Source: Bacteroidota bacterium
GTDB lineage: Bacteria; Bacteroidota; Bacteroidia; AKYH767-A; 2013-40CM-41-45
Length of the DNA: 64,000 nucleotides
Assembly (NCBI GenBank): GCA_016711505.1
Contig: JADJSV010000020.1
Location: forward strand, 254,164-318,163
Direction: 5' to 3'
This document shows positions 52,026-61,776 of the stretch, one piece after another. The notes under the pieces were generated by a model. That model did not search any database and was not told the DNA's origin. It saw nothing but the letters and a program-made list of their open reading frames with translations. Position 1 is the stretch's first letter. The number at the start of each line of letters is the position of its first letter. Made by a program: the position numbers and the translations under genes.

Positions 52026-53900
52026 ATCATCAATTATACTTACTGAATTAGCGAGATCATCTTCGTAAGTAGTCCAGGTTCTTCCGAATTTTGTACTGAA
52101 TGTTACATTACGTATTTTATAGTTGAAGTTGATATAGAATTTTGAGCCATTCCCATAGTAAAATGGAATAGAAAATGCTCCCGGCAAATCATTCTCATAT
52201 TCATAGAAACGCAGGTCAAAATCCGGAGAGAAGTAAACTGCATATCTGAAATTCAAACTGTACTTCTTTTTCGGCGGGTGGAAGAAAACATCCTGACAAA
52301 GCATATGTCCTGAAGCAGTTTTGTTTTGATTCAATGATTTGATTCCGATTTCGAGTTTAGACCGATAATCCCAGGCATCATTTGCAATAAATGAAAGAGA
52401 GAACCGGATATTCTGAATCTTTAATTCATTCATATTTCTGACACCATCATAGTCGGAAGCATTATTCAGTTCGCGAACTTTATTTCTATATCGGACCGAC
52501 ATAGCTAATTTTTTACTTGGAGTGTAAGAAAGTAAAACACCTTTTACAATTGCAGATGTCGGAAGATCCGCTCTGAATTTTAAATATGGATATTCGTCTT
52601 TGTTGATGTAGGTAGTAATTCCAATGGCTCTGTTCACCTTTAAATTCATTCCGAAGTAAATTCCGTTTTCGTTCGCAGGATTAGTATTGCTTCCAAAGGC
52701 ATTTGATTTCAGTGAATGATATTCCCTATCATAATTGTGATGAACGATGCTAATGCCTAGATTTTTGCCGGCACTGATCAGTATTCCGTTCAGGTATGCA
52801 ATAGATAAATTAGAACAAGTACTGACTTCGCCAAAGATCAGCAAGTTCTTTATGTTTTTGCTGTAGTCGATTCCAAAATTGTAATTAAAACTTCCTCTGA
52901 AATCGTAAGTATTGTAAAGCTGTTGTGTTTTGATAATTGGAATGCTGAAATTGTGATACGTAGCAGTTGAACCCAATTTCCATCCTTTTATTTCGGGCTT
53001 AATATTTAAACCTGCATAAGTTTCCCTGCAAACATTGTAACCTGAACTTTCACTCTGAGAGCGATGATAGCCTGATGTCAAAAGGGAACGGATGTACTCT
53101 TCTCCGGTAATTGTATCCAGTTCAACATTGCCATCGATCTTGTGTGAGGAGAGCCATACATTCCAGATTATCTTTTTCCATTTTCCCTCAAGAGCAAATC
53201 CGCGGAGATATCGGTTTTCATCAGTAGAGGTAGAAGGGCTGAGTCCTCGTCCTGATTTACAAATACTGATGATATTTTCATTCGACGAAAACCCGGGACC
53301 TGACCATGCAGTTAATCCTTGTCCGAAAGCAACAGAGTAGTCGCCAATAATTATTTTATTCAGCAATCCGGAAAGTTTGATCTGAGTATAGAACGAGTAA
53401 AAATCAAATCCTGCTTTTCCCGAACCGAAAATTATTTTCTCGCCCGGATCTTTTTCGGCAAGAAGAGCACATGAAATATTTCCGTTGATATTGCCACGAT
53501 ATTTCAAAGTGATCTTGTTCGGATCACCCTGGAAGTCTGCAGGGACGTAGTCTTTTACCTGTTGCTGAAAACGAAATGTAAAAGAGTGGGATTCTTCATC
53601 CGCTGCAGTTCTTCCGGTGATTTCTATATATGGCAAAATAGATCGTATAGTGGCAGGATCGAATTCATCGATGACCTGTAATTCCTGAAGCGCAATCAGT
53701 TTTCCGAGTTTTCGGATGTGTTCCAGTAATGCTTCGAATTGTTTTGTAGTGATCAGGTTAAGTGAAACCAGATCCTGGATTTCCGGCGAGTTGATATTGA
53801 TGGGATTTTCCATCACTTTCTGCAACTCATGCGGAATCTCATCTGCCAATAGGCGTCCTGCGAAAAGCAAAATGAAAAACAGAAGAAATGTAGTTTTCAT
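51996..53900 (-). CDS. Helix-hairpin-helix N-terminal outer-membrane protein
   Basis: 634 aa. Signal peptide MKTTFLLFFILLFAGRLLAD. Residues about 25-115 contain ComEA-like helix-hairpin-helix elements (NPININSPEIQDLVSLNLIT, LQELQVIDEFDPATIRSILP). The rest is beta-rich and barrel-like: GSGKAGFDFYSFYTQIKL, IIGDYSVAFGQGLTAWSGPG, SVRYRNKVRELNNASDYDGV, SLNFRYAVYFSPDFDLRFYE. The combination of a DNA-binding-like HhH with an outer-membrane barrel is a known but uncharacterised Bacteroidota family. Its start overlaps the previous gene by 4 nt (ATGA), so the two are coupled. Confidence 0.8.
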   Translation of the reverse strand: MKTTFLLFFILLFAGRLLADEIPHELQKVMENPININSPEIQDLVSLNLITTKQFEALLEHIRKLGKLIALQELQVIDEFDPATIRSILPYIEITGRTAADEESHSFTFRFQQQVKDYVPADFQGDPNKITLKYRGNINGNISCALLAEKDPGEKIIFGSGKAGFDFYSFYTQIKLSGLLNKIIIGDYSVAFGQGLTAWSGPGFSSNENIISICKSGRGLSPSTSTDENRYLRGFALEGKWKKIIWNVWLSSHKIDGNVELDTITGEEYIRSLLTSGYHRSQSESSGYNVCRETYAGLNIKPEIKGWKLGSTATYHNFSIPIIKTQQLYNTYDFRGSFNYNFGIDYSKNIKNLLIFGEVSTCSNLSIAYLNGILISAGKNLGISIVHHNYDREYHSLKSNAFGSNTNPANENGIYFGMNLKVNRAIGITTYINKDEYPYLKFRADLPTSAIVKGVLLSYTPSKKLAMSVRYRNKVRELNNASDYDGVRNMNELKIQNIRFSLSFIANDAWDYRSKLEIGIKSLNQNKTASGHMLCQDVFFHPPKKKYSLNFRYAVYFSPDFDLRFYEYENDLPGAFSIPFYYGNGSKFYINFNYKIRNVTFSTKFGRTWTTYEDDLANSVSIIDDVKFQVKLNL

Positions 53901-54712
53901 TTGACCGGAATTAAAAGTGTCATGGCTGAAGAATTTCCTACAGGTGGTTGCGATCTGAAGCCAAATTCAAGTTGAAAATTTTTCATGATCAGACTTAATC
54001 CTCCTGCTAAAACATTCTCATTGTTCTTATAAGAAAACCGCAATTCAATTTCTTTGAGAAGCAAATATTCTATACCAATGCAATAGTTCATCGGTATTCC
54101 GGACTCCTGTATTGCGATCAATCCAACCTTAACCTTATCGCTTGGCAAATAGGAGAGTCCACCGATGACTATTGCCGGTAAATTTTGTTCACTTGTAATT
54201 TTTGTTCGTGTCGGATTAAAGATCATACATCCGAAATGGATCTTGCTCGTCGCTTTTGCAAAAAGGCAGATAGTTGCTGTTACAGCCGGAAGTTTTTTAT
54301 ATGACTGATCAGAATACTGAAGTTGATTGTAATTCAGTTTTATTCCGCCATTGATCTTATCGCCAAGTTTCTTTCCATATCCTATTTGAAAATTAAGTTC
54401 ACTGAAATTTTTATCTCCCGAATAATCGAGCAATCCTTCAATACAGGAGTTGTTCTTGATCGAATGCGAGAACTGAATGGTTGAAACGCTTAATTCCTTG
54501 ACAAAATAATTGAGTTGATGCGAAACACTGAATCCGTTGAATTGTGAATTGACGAGGGATGCAATGTTTTCGCTTGAATTGCAAGTTGTGTTCATTGCAA
54601 CATTGCTGCTTGACAAAGCCATTGTTCTTGCATTGGAATTTAATCCGAATGCACTCAGTTTGCTGAACTGTGTAATCAATAAAATGAAAATTATTGTTTG
54701 CCGAAAAATCAT
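53897..54712 (-). CDS. Predicted outer-membrane barrel protein (PorV/PorQ-like size), coupled to the HhH protein
   Basis: 271 aa. Signal peptide MIFRQTIIFILLITQFSKLS ending AFG. The mature part begins NSNARTMALSSSNVAMNTTC, recalling the N-terminus of PorV/PorQ/UPF0164-type barrels, and continues as amphipathic strands (GKKLGDKINGGIKLNYNQLQ, GGLSYLPSDKVKVGLIAI, LRFSYKNNENVLAGGLSLIM, FQLEFGFRSQPPVG). It ends LLIPVK, not the aromatic end usual for Bam substrates. Translationally coupled to the downstream HhH barrel, suggesting a functional pair. Family assignment is tentative. Confidence 0.65.
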   Translation of the reverse strand: MIFRQTIIFILLITQFSKLSAFGLNSNARTMALSSSNVAMNTTCNSSENIASLVNSQFNGFSVSHQLNYFVKELSVSTIQFSHSIKNNSCIEGLLDYSGDKNFSELNFQIGYGKKLGDKINGGIKLNYNQLQYSDQSYKKLPAVTATICLFAKATSKIHFGCMIFNPTRTKITSEQNLPAIVIGGLSYLPSDKVKVGLIAIQESGIPMNYCIGIEYLLLKEIELRFSYKNNENVLAGGLSLIMKNFQLEFGFRSQPPVGNSSAMTLLIPVK

Positions 54713-54954
54713 TTGGCAAATGTAGGATGGAGTGGTAGTGGTTTACAACCAATAGATGCGGGTGAATTTATTATACAGCATATAATAAGTAGAAATCATC
54801 TGAAAAATGCAAAACGTAAAAAATTCTGTTTACTTATAAATTTATTTTTTCGATATAAAATGAAGTCGAAAAGATGAAAGATACTTAATTAAGCTAGCTG
54901 ATAAATTAGCAATCAATTTAAAAAACAAAAAATAAATTTTGCTATCAAAAATAT

Positions 54955-56625
54955 TTAATTGACAATAAGTTTTCTTCTCGCCACTCCGGTTTTATTCGTC
55001 AATTCTACCATGAAGAAATTTCCTTTTAAAGAACCTATCACTAAACTCGATATTTGATTTTCTCGTGTTGAGTAAACTTGTTTGCCTGTAATATCTAATA
55101 TTTTTATTGCATCAACTGGCTCGTTAAAGTAAATTTTATCGGATGCAGGAACAGGGTAGAGAAGTATATTCTTGTTTTCCGATAATTCATCAGTCGTTGC
55201 TGCACAAGAAGTAAAATTCCATCCTGCGTTATTTGTAGTATTTATACTATTAGCTCCTGCGTAATAATTATTTGGGCCGTAAACAAAAATATCGCTAATG
55301 TCCAGATAGTTGCCGCAAAAATCGTGGTTCATTTCTATGGTGTCCTGAACTCCTGGAATACTGGAGCGTAGAATTATATTTTGTGAAGCTGACCCTGTTG
55401 CAAACAAATTATTGAATATTTGTTTTGCCTGCGGATCAAAAGTGTGTGTTGTATTTGGATGTAGCGTAAGGCTGTCGCAATAGAATGAAGTGTACTGGCC
55501 GTTTCCAAAAATTTCCATTGTTTGTATCTGGAGGCGTTTAGAATTTTCATAGTTAAATCCGGTGAACTTAGCATTCTTCATGCACATAGCTTTGTTAATG
55601 TCAACGTAACACACGTCTATACTATACCAGATCATTTCAAGATCAGCTGAAGAATAAACTTCATCTATTGAGAGTTGTCCTTCGCCGTATCGCAACTGTA
55701 CAAAATCTGATGAGTCTGAACGTCCGTCAATTCGACCTAAAGTACAACCATCTACATCGATGATTATAGTATCAGCTGGATTTGCGTCTAATGTAATGTT
55801 ATTTGTGTATCCAGCATGAAGGAAAAACTGGCAATCACTATTTATTATTACTGAATCTATATTCCCGTTATCTACACTTGCGATCAGTCCGGGCGAATTT
55901 ATTTCTACAATATTAAAACTTTTATAGTAAGCGTACAGGTACAGAGCATTGTTAAACACGAACCTAGAACTATCAGCATAAAAATGTTCTTGTGCGGTAT
56001 TATTACGACCTTTTATTCCACCTGTTACATAAACATCAGAGGTTTCAAAATATAAACTTCTTGTGCCAAAATCATCATCTTTTATAAAATTGAATCTACA
56101 TGTATTATTTTGTGTAAAAAAATTACCTGCAACAAATCTAACAGTATCAGTACTGCAAAATTCATCAGACAGATTAAAATTTCCACCTGGACTATCAAAC
56201 TTTATCCTAGAGTTTAGGGAATTAGAAGAAGATGTGATATTTGAATTTCCATTGAAAATGAGTTCGCCGTAATAAGAAAAGTTGAAAAGAAAGTTCAATG
56301 TAAGGTCGCCGTTAATCCTTAGTATTACTGAATCGTGAACAGAGCTTATTTCAGGTGACAGATTGTTATTAAATATAAAGGAATTGCAAGAAGCGTCTGC
56401 GTCAATTACAAGAATAGCTGTGCGCTGGACAAAAGAATTTTGATCGAAGATAACATTGTCGGTATAAGAAGGCACTGAACTATGGAATAAAGAACCTCCC
56501 GAAGAAGTTGCCCAATGATTATTATAATCACTCCAGTTGCCACTGTTATTTACCCAATAGTAATCTGTGCAAAACACATGTGTAGTTGAAATCGTGATAA
56601 GGAATAGAATATAAAATTGTTTCAT
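54955..56625 (-). CDS. T9SS-secreted modular protein with sorting domain
   Basis: 556 aa. Signal peptide MKQFYILFLITISTTHVFCT. It starts with the module YYWVNNSGNWSDYNNHWATS followed by SGGSLFHSSVPSYTDNVIFD. A long beta-helix-like region follows (many LTLN/FNGNSN and TIIIDVDG strands). The C-terminal 75 residues are a type A T9SS sorting domain: NKNILLYPVPASDKIYFNEP, VDAIKILDITGKQVYS and ARRKLIVN at the end. It should be exported by the type IX system and anchored or released at the surface. Paralogous to the next gene. A TAAATTTG box lies about 30 bp upstream on the minus strand. Confidence 0.88.
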   Translation of the reverse strand: MKQFYILFLITISTTHVFCTDYYWVNNSGNWSDYNNHWATSSGGSLFHSSVPSYTDNVIFDQNSFVQRTAILVIDADASCNSFIFNNNLSPEISSVHDSVILRINGDLTLNFLFNFSYYGELIFNGNSNITSSSNSLNSRIKFDSPGGNFNLSDEFCSTDTVRFVAGNFFTQNNTCRFNFIKDDDFGTRSLYFETSDVYVTGGIKGRNNTAQEHFYADSSRFVFNNALYLYAYYKSFNIVEINSPGLIASVDNGNIDSVIINSDCQFFLHAGYTNNITLDANPADTIIIDVDGCTLGRIDGRSDSSDFVQLRYGEGQLSIDEVYSSADLEMIWYSIDVCYVDINKAMCMKNAKFTGFNYENSKRLQIQTMEIFGNGQYTSFYCDSLTLHPNTTHTFDPQAKQIFNNLFATGSASQNIILRSSIPGVQDTIEMNHDFCGNYLDISDIFVYGPNNYYAGANSINTTNNAGWNFTSCAATTDELSENKNILLYPVPASDKIYFNEPVDAIKILDITGKQVYSTRENQISSLVIGSLKGNFFMVELTNKTGVARRKLIVN

Positions 56626-56659
56626 GTAGGTGTTTAATAATTTCTTTTGAATGTCAAAT

Positions 56660-59600
56660 TTAATTGAAGACCATCTTTCCTGAATTGACTGAATTCCCTT
56701 GATTGTTTTTTAACTGATAAATATAAATACCATTCGCTTGATCATCTCTGTTTATTTCCGTTGTTAATCCTTCAATAGATTTCTGAATGACAACATTTCC
56801 GAGCAGGTCGTAAAGGACAAAAGTCATTTCTTCATTTATTGTTGCCGGCAAAGTGACAACAAAACGGCTTGTTACAGGATTTGGATAAAGTACAATTGGC
56901 ATAAGGTCTGCACTAGTTATATTGTTGATGACAGGACAGGCTATAAAATTTAATCCGGTATTTCCGCCAAGATCAAAACTATTTGCTCCCACGAACCATG
57001 GAGCGCTTCCGGTAACTGCTATGTTTTCAAAATAAACAAAATCTGTGCAAAGTGTATCGCCTGAATAATTAATGTTACAAGGAAATTGAATATTTGTTTT
57101 AAGCCTGCTTGGAAATCCGGCATCTGAAATTAATTCTAAGTGTCGCGTTACAGAAATATTGAAATTATCAAGAAGAAGATCTTGCCCTGGAGAATTAAAA
57201 ATCAATGTATCTATTTGTGTTGTACCTGATAGACGGTTACTTATATTATTGATTTCAAATTTTTCAATTGATGAATTTGCCAGAGCGCAAGTTCCAGGTA
57301 ATGCTGTTGTGCTCAATTCATTTACAGTTGATGAGTCCAGGTTTATGTTAGTTGCTGTGAATGAATTTCCAGTACAAGTGTAACAGGTTAAGTATCCCGT
57401 TCTGACGATATTCAAATCAAGATCAGTTGCGGAGAAATTATCAGATAGGATAATGCAATTGTCAAAATCAAGTACAGAAGAATTCGCAATAGGAAGAAAA
57501 TTAAAATTGGAACATGTTATAGTTGATGTGTCCATGTACAAACTCATCGGATCGTTATTAAAAATCTGGAAATGATCATTTACAGTAATAGGAAAGCCGT
57601 TCGTCTTTAATTGACCCATACGGAGAAATAGTTTTTTTTCAGTTCTCAGATCATTTAGTAATTCAAAACTACCTCTTCCTTTTAGTTCAATTGATCTTTG
57701 AAGATATTCACTTCTTGAGTCAATAAAATTGATGCCGCTGTCACAAACGAGAGTAATAGGATAATCATAGTTTACTCTTGCAGTAAATAAGGAATCAGTT
57801 CTGAAATTACCATATATATTTATAAATGATGCATGATTGTCATCAATGATCATACATTGCCTTACATCAGTGAAAGATCTGCATTCGGTCAACAAATAAT
57901 TCAGTGTTATTTCAAGATATCCTGAAATTTGAGATAAAGAATCAATAACTATATCATCAAAGCGTGAAGGAATACATTCGCCACCAGAACCTCCACTTGT
58001 AAGCGACCAATGATTACTGTCGCCCCAATTGCCGGAGCCGTTTACCCAATATAGTGTACGTGAAATGTAGTTGTTTGTTGTTATCCCCTGATTTACGCCA
58101 TCGAAGATTGAATTCAACGGTGTGACAGGTATGTTGCCAGTGAAGACCACATTGCGGAATAAAATATTTTGTAATTGGGTAGTTCCGAAAATGTGAGCGT
58201 TACCGGTAAGTATAATATTTCCATCACAACTTCCTATCAGTTTTAAAAAGTTGTCGATATTGATCTCATACAATGTTAAAGATAATCCCGAACGGGTACT
58301 TATTAGAGTGTCAACATATGCGTTTAAACCGACAAGATTGCATGCTCTAGTATCTATTGTTAGTTTATTTAGTATTGCGCCATTAATTATTATGTTGGCA
58401 ATATTAATCTGATAATCTGTGACGGTTACATTTCTTCCGGAACAGGAGGCATTAAGTTGAAGAAATTTAATTTCCATATCACGGAAAGAGGAATTAGCGG
58501 CTAGTTTTACATTTCCACAATCAATAAAATCTCGACAATGAATTGGTATATCTGAATTAACATTGGAGCGTATAAAATCAGTATTTGTTGCATCAATGAT
58601 CATTGGATGTGTTTGGTTCTCGAAGTGCCAACCCGTTTCCATTAAGGAGGAGGCCATATAGAATGCTGAAGAGCGATCGAGATCAAAATCAATCAAAGAT
58701 GACTTGATCCTGTGGCCATTTGTCCTGAAAGTTCCTCCTTTGATGAGTATCTCGTCCAGATTTGTGAAAGCAGAATTGAATGACCATTCACCCATTCCGA
58801 TAAAATCAATGTATGAATTAATCAGTGCGTCATTGGTTAAAATTGTGTTTCCTGGCTGATCAGATACAAAATGGAGATGTGGAAGGTTTAAAATAATCGT
58901 GGAAGGATTATCTATGATCAAGGATTGATATATAGTTAGTTCACTTGCTGCGATTTGATTTTTTATCAAAACCGTATCATTTGAATTCCATATCAAAGTT
59001 TTGCAACTGGAATTCGAAGTTATTGTTACAGTATGATAATTTAAAAATGAATTATTGTCGAATACAACGGTGTCTAGTTTAGTTGGGAGACAATTGTCTG
59101 CAGGAGCTCCCGAGGAAAGAGACCAATGAGTTTCGTTGTCCCAGTTTCCACTGCCCCCAATCCAATAAAGTTTTTTAGCGACAGGATTAGAAATAGAAAT
59201 GCCAATTGCTGAGCCAAGGTTGAATGAATTGTTTGCAGAAAATGTTAATCCTCCAGAGAAAGAAATGTTGGAAAAACTATTGTAATCCAAGTAATACGAG
59301 CCTGTATTCATTATTATGTGCCCTTTGTAAAAGCTATCCCAGCCTGAAAGTGAATTGTATTGTGTGCAATTACCGGAAGACTGAAATAATTTATTGATCG
59401 TTATGGAGTCTCTGAATGAATAATCAGTTCCAACATGAATGATTAAAGTATCAGTTTGTAAATTTCCACTACCTGTATAAATTCCTTTTTCTATTTCAAT
59501 TTTATTGAAATTACTTTGTGCGCCGCTAAAGATAGAAGGATTGAGACTGGATTTTATCTTTACGTTATGAAAATTACCGAGTCCACCTTGAAACCATATA

Positions 59601-60391
59601 GCTTCTACATTATGATAATCAGAGTATGAGGAATTAAATTTATTTGTGCAATAAACGTCATTAAACAGGTGCGCCTTCATAGATGTAAAATCAGCGCAAT
59701 AAAAGGTAGAATTCTCTGCATGAATAACGTATGTCGTATTTGGAAAGAAAAAAACAATATATGCGTGCATATTTGAACTGCCAAAGAAGATTTCAGAAGT
59801 TCCAGCAGCTCTGATCCTATAATCTGCAAATACTGAATGGTTGTTTGTACGGAATTTACCATCTGTTATAAAAAGATCCCCAGTATGCAGGTCTTCACTC
59901 AAGGAATAGTCGCCTGAAGACATAAAATTAATAGCAATTCTTAAAGTATCTTCGGATGTTCTGAAGTTGTAAATTCCTGTTCCTCTAAGATTCAAATTAG
60001 ATGTTCCGCCTTCTAATTTTAATCCCGGATCGAGATCTATCGTTTCGGAAATTTCAATTGTAATTGCTGAAGGTGCATATAAAAGAACTGGAAGAGCATT
60101 GTCATAAATTAAATTGTTAGCATAGATCAAAGTTGTATCGAGTATAACTGTGTCATTTGGATTCGCAAATGAGTTGACATCAAAGATCACATTGTCAATT
60201 GGACTTGGAACTTGTATTTGAAATGTGCTTCCACCCGAACTGGTGGCCCAATGGTTTGCATAATCACTCCAGTTGCCTGTTCCATTGACCCAATAAAAAT
60301 TTGCCGAAAAGCTATTTACTGGAATGAATAATGTAAAAAAGACCAAAAATTTGATTGTTTTTGCCTTTAATATATTTAAGGACACGCTCAT
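56660..60391 (-). CDS. Large T9SS-secreted protein with three repeated modules
   Basis: 1243 aa. Signal peptide in the first about 30 residues (KFLVFFTLFIPVNSFSA). Three copies of the same module head occur at about residues 31, 407 and 780: FYWVNGTGNWSDYANHWATS, LYWIGGSGNWDNETHWSLSS and LYWVNGSGNWGDSNHWSLTS. Each is followed by an SGG/SGA...P...D.V.D motif and about 350 residues of short beta strands and FNxNNL-like repeats, suggesting parallel beta-helix or Ig-like adhesin units. The C-terminal type A sorting domain is LMPIVLYPNPVTSRFVVTLP and VLYDLLGNVVIQKSIEGL, ending GNSVNSGKMVFN. Probably a surface adhesin or matrix protein. Confidence 0.9.
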   Translation of the reverse strand: MSVSLNILKAKTIKFLVFFTLFIPVNSFSANFYWVNGTGNWSDYANHWATSSGGSTFQIQVPSPIDNVIFDVNSFANPNDTVILDTTLIYANNLIYDNALPVLLYAPSAITIEISETIDLDPGLKLEGGTSNLNLRGTGIYNFRTSEDTLRIAINFMSSGDYSLSEDLHTGDLFITDGKFRTNNHSVFADYRIRAAGTSEIFFGSSNMHAYIVFFFPNTTYVIHAENSTFYCADFTSMKAHLFNDVYCTNKFNSSYSDYHNVEAIWFQGGLGNFHNVKIKSSLNPSIFSGAQSNFNKIEIEKGIYTGSGNLQTDTLIIHVGTDYSFRDSITINKLFQSSGNCTQYNSLSGWDSFYKGHIIMNTGSYYLDYNSFSNISFSGGLTFSANNSFNLGSAIGISISNPVAKKLYWIGGSGNWDNETHWSLSSGAPADNCLPTKLDTVVFDNNSFLNYHTVTITSNSSCKTLIWNSNDTVLIKNQIAASELTIYQSLIIDNPSTIILNLPHLHFVSDQPGNTILTNDALINSYIDFIGMGEWSFNSAFTNLDEILIKGGTFRTNGHRIKSSLIDFDLDRSSAFYMASSLMETGWHFENQTHPMIIDATNTDFIRSNVNSDIPIHCRDFIDCGNVKLAANSSFRDMEIKFLQLNASCSGRNVTVTDYQINIANIIINGAILNKLTIDTRACNLVGLNAYVDTLISTRSGLSLTLYEINIDNFLKLIGSCDGNIILTGNAHIFGTTQLQNILFRNVVFTGNIPVTPLNSIFDGVNQGITTNNYISRTLYWVNGSGNWGDSNHWSLTSGGSGGECIPSRFDDIVIDSLSQISGYLEITLNYLLTECRSFTDVRQCMIIDDNHASFINIYGNFRTDSLFTARVNYDYPITLVCDSGINFIDSRSEYLQRSIELKGRGSFELLNDLRTEKKLFLRMGQLKTNGFPITVNDHFQIFNNDPMSLYMDTSTITCSNFNFLPIANSSVLDFDNCIILSDNFSATDLDLNIVRTGYLTCYTCTGNSFTATNINLDSSTVNELSTTALPGTCALANSSIEKFEINNISNRLSGTTQIDTLIFNSPGQDLLLDNFNISVTRHLELISDAGFPSRLKTNIQFPCNINYSGDTLCTDFVYFENIAVTGSAPWFVGANSFDLGGNTGLNFIACPVINNITSADLMPIVLYPNPVTSRFVVTLPATINEEMTFVLYDLLGNVVIQKSIEGLTTEINRDDQANGIYIYQLKNNQGNSVNSGKMVFN

Positions 60392-60523
60392 TTAAAACTT
60401 TTTAGATAGTGAGCGTAAATTAGTTATTCACTTTGGTATTGGCAAGAAATTACGCGACCTTTCGCAAGGTTATACAATGAAAATTTGTAATTAGTGATAG
60501 CTTTGTTAATTGCCATTCTTTCT

Positions 60524-60664
60524 CTAATGTAATAGTTTGATCTTGCCATCTAACAACTCAATCACCGATTTCTCCGGCGAAATGTCGCTTGATAGCTTCC
60601 TAATTTCAAATGCTGTTTCTAATTTCCATTCTACATTCCGCATATCATACGATATATTTCTCAT
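60524..60664 (-). CDS. Possible small protein, 46 aa
   Basis: The only coding-like frame in the 60392-60710 spacer. It reads MRNISYDMRNVEWKLETAFE, then IRKLSSDISPEKSVIELLDG and KIKLLH. It is charged, with helix-forming stretches and no membrane segment. No upstream promoter box or downstream terminator is clear, so it may be chance. No family recognised; the rest of the spacer is AT-rich and empty. Confidence 0.35.
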   Translation of the reverse strand: MRNISYDMRNVEWKLETAFEIRKLSSDISPEKSVIELLDGKIKLLH

Positions 60665-60710
60665 TTCAATTTGTAATATTTAAATCGCAAACTATTTTAA
60701 ATTTGTATTG

Positions 60711-61220
60711 CTAATCCTTAGTTACCACACTAAGTTCCCCCGACCGCTCCATATAAATCTCCTTCACAGTATCCAATTCCGGAGTATTAATTTTCTTTCT
60801 GACTGCTTCCAACAAGTCTCTTTCCGTGATCTGAACTTTCCTGAGATTTTTTGTTACCGGTTTGCCGTCGCAATAAAGGAGTAGCGATTTGCCTTTTAAA
60901 CTACTTCCCAAAAAACTACTTTTAAAAGTTGCCCATGCAACTAACCAGTGTAAAGCCATGATGACAAGTACTGCCAGCAGCGTTCCGATAAATGAATCCG
61001 GACTGATGATGGCTTTGCCTAACATAGCACCGAGCATCAATGTAGTGAGTGTATCGTAAGCAGATTGTTTACCAAGCATTCTCAATCCGCCGATTCGCAT
61101 ATAGGTGAGCGCAATGAAAAAGACAACTACTGCACGTGCACACATCTGATGCGGTTCAAGACCGGCATCATCGAGGCCAAGAAGGTGATTTAAATTTTCT
61201 TTTAATTTGGCGAAGAGCAT
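60711..61220 (-). CDS. DUF421 (YetF-like) membrane protein
   Basis: 169 aa. Three helices are visible: ARAVVVFFIALTYMRIGG, LTTLMLGAMLGKAIISPDSF and LLAVLVIMALHWLVAWATFK, including the typical RIGGLRMLGKQSAYD. A C-terminal soluble part follows (GKSLLLYCDGKPVTKNLRKV, ITERDLLEAVRKKIN), which is the YetF domain. Inner membrane, function unknown; relatives are linked to sporulation or stress in Bacillus. Spaced 58 bp from the start of the stretch ending at purE. Confidence 0.88.
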   Translation of the reverse strand: MLFAKLKENLNHLLGLDDAGLEPHQMCARAVVVFFIALTYMRIGGLRMLGKQSAYDTLTTLMLGAMLGKAIISPDSFIGTLLAVLVIMALHWLVAWATFKSSFLGSSLKGKSLLLYCDGKPVTKNLRKVQITERDLLEAVRKKINTPELDTVKEIYMERSGELSVVTKD

Positions 61221-61278
61221 TGAGGAGAATTAAATTCTAAGTGCTCTCTCAATAAATAAAAAAATGTGCCTTGAAAAA

Positions 61279-61776
61279 TTATTTATTTCCCAGATCTTCG
61301 TTGCTCTTGTTCACTTTATCTTTCAACCCTTCCTTAAAAGCTGCTACACGTTTCTGAACTTCCAGATTTGATGAACCGATAATTTGTGCAGCAAGAATCC
61401 CTGCATTCTGTGCAGCATTAAGAGCAACCGTTGCAACTGGAACTCCATTTGGCATTTGTAAAATAGAAAGAACGGAATCCCAGCCATCAATTGAGTTGGA
61501 TGATTTGATCGGAACACCTACAACAGGAAGTGGAGTTAGGGAAGCAACCATGCCCGGTAAATGCGCAGCACCACCGGCCCCGGCTATAATGACTTTTAAT
61601 CCACGGTCAGCAGCGTTCTTTGCATAGTCAAACATGAGTTCAGGTGTGCGGTGAGCAGAAACAATTTGCAGTTCAAAACCGATTTCAAGTTTTGTGAGGA
61701 TGTCGGCAGCTTCTTTCATGATAGAAAGATCCGACTGACTGCCCATTATTATTCCGACCTGAATTGTATTTTTCAT
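61279..61776 (-). CDS. purE: N5-carboxyaminoimidazole ribonucleotide mutase
   Basis: 165 aa, class I PurE. It contains VGIIMGSQSDLSIMKEAADI, VSAHRTPELMFDYAKNAADR, VIIAGAGGAAHLPGMVASLT, PVVGVPIKSS and LSILQMPNGVPVATVALNAA. It moves the carboxyl group of N5-CAIR to C4, forming CAIR in purine synthesis. Its ATG overlaps the purK stop by 4 nt, so the two are coupled. Confidence 0.96.
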   Translation of the reverse strand: MKNTIQVGIIMGSQSDLSIMKEAADILTKLEIGFELQIVSAHRTPELMFDYAKNAADRGLKVIIAGAGGAAHLPGMVASLTPLPVVGVPIKSSNSIDGWDSVLSILQMPNGVPVATVALNAAQNAGILAAQIIGSSNLEVQKRVAAFKEGLKDKVNKSNEDLGNK

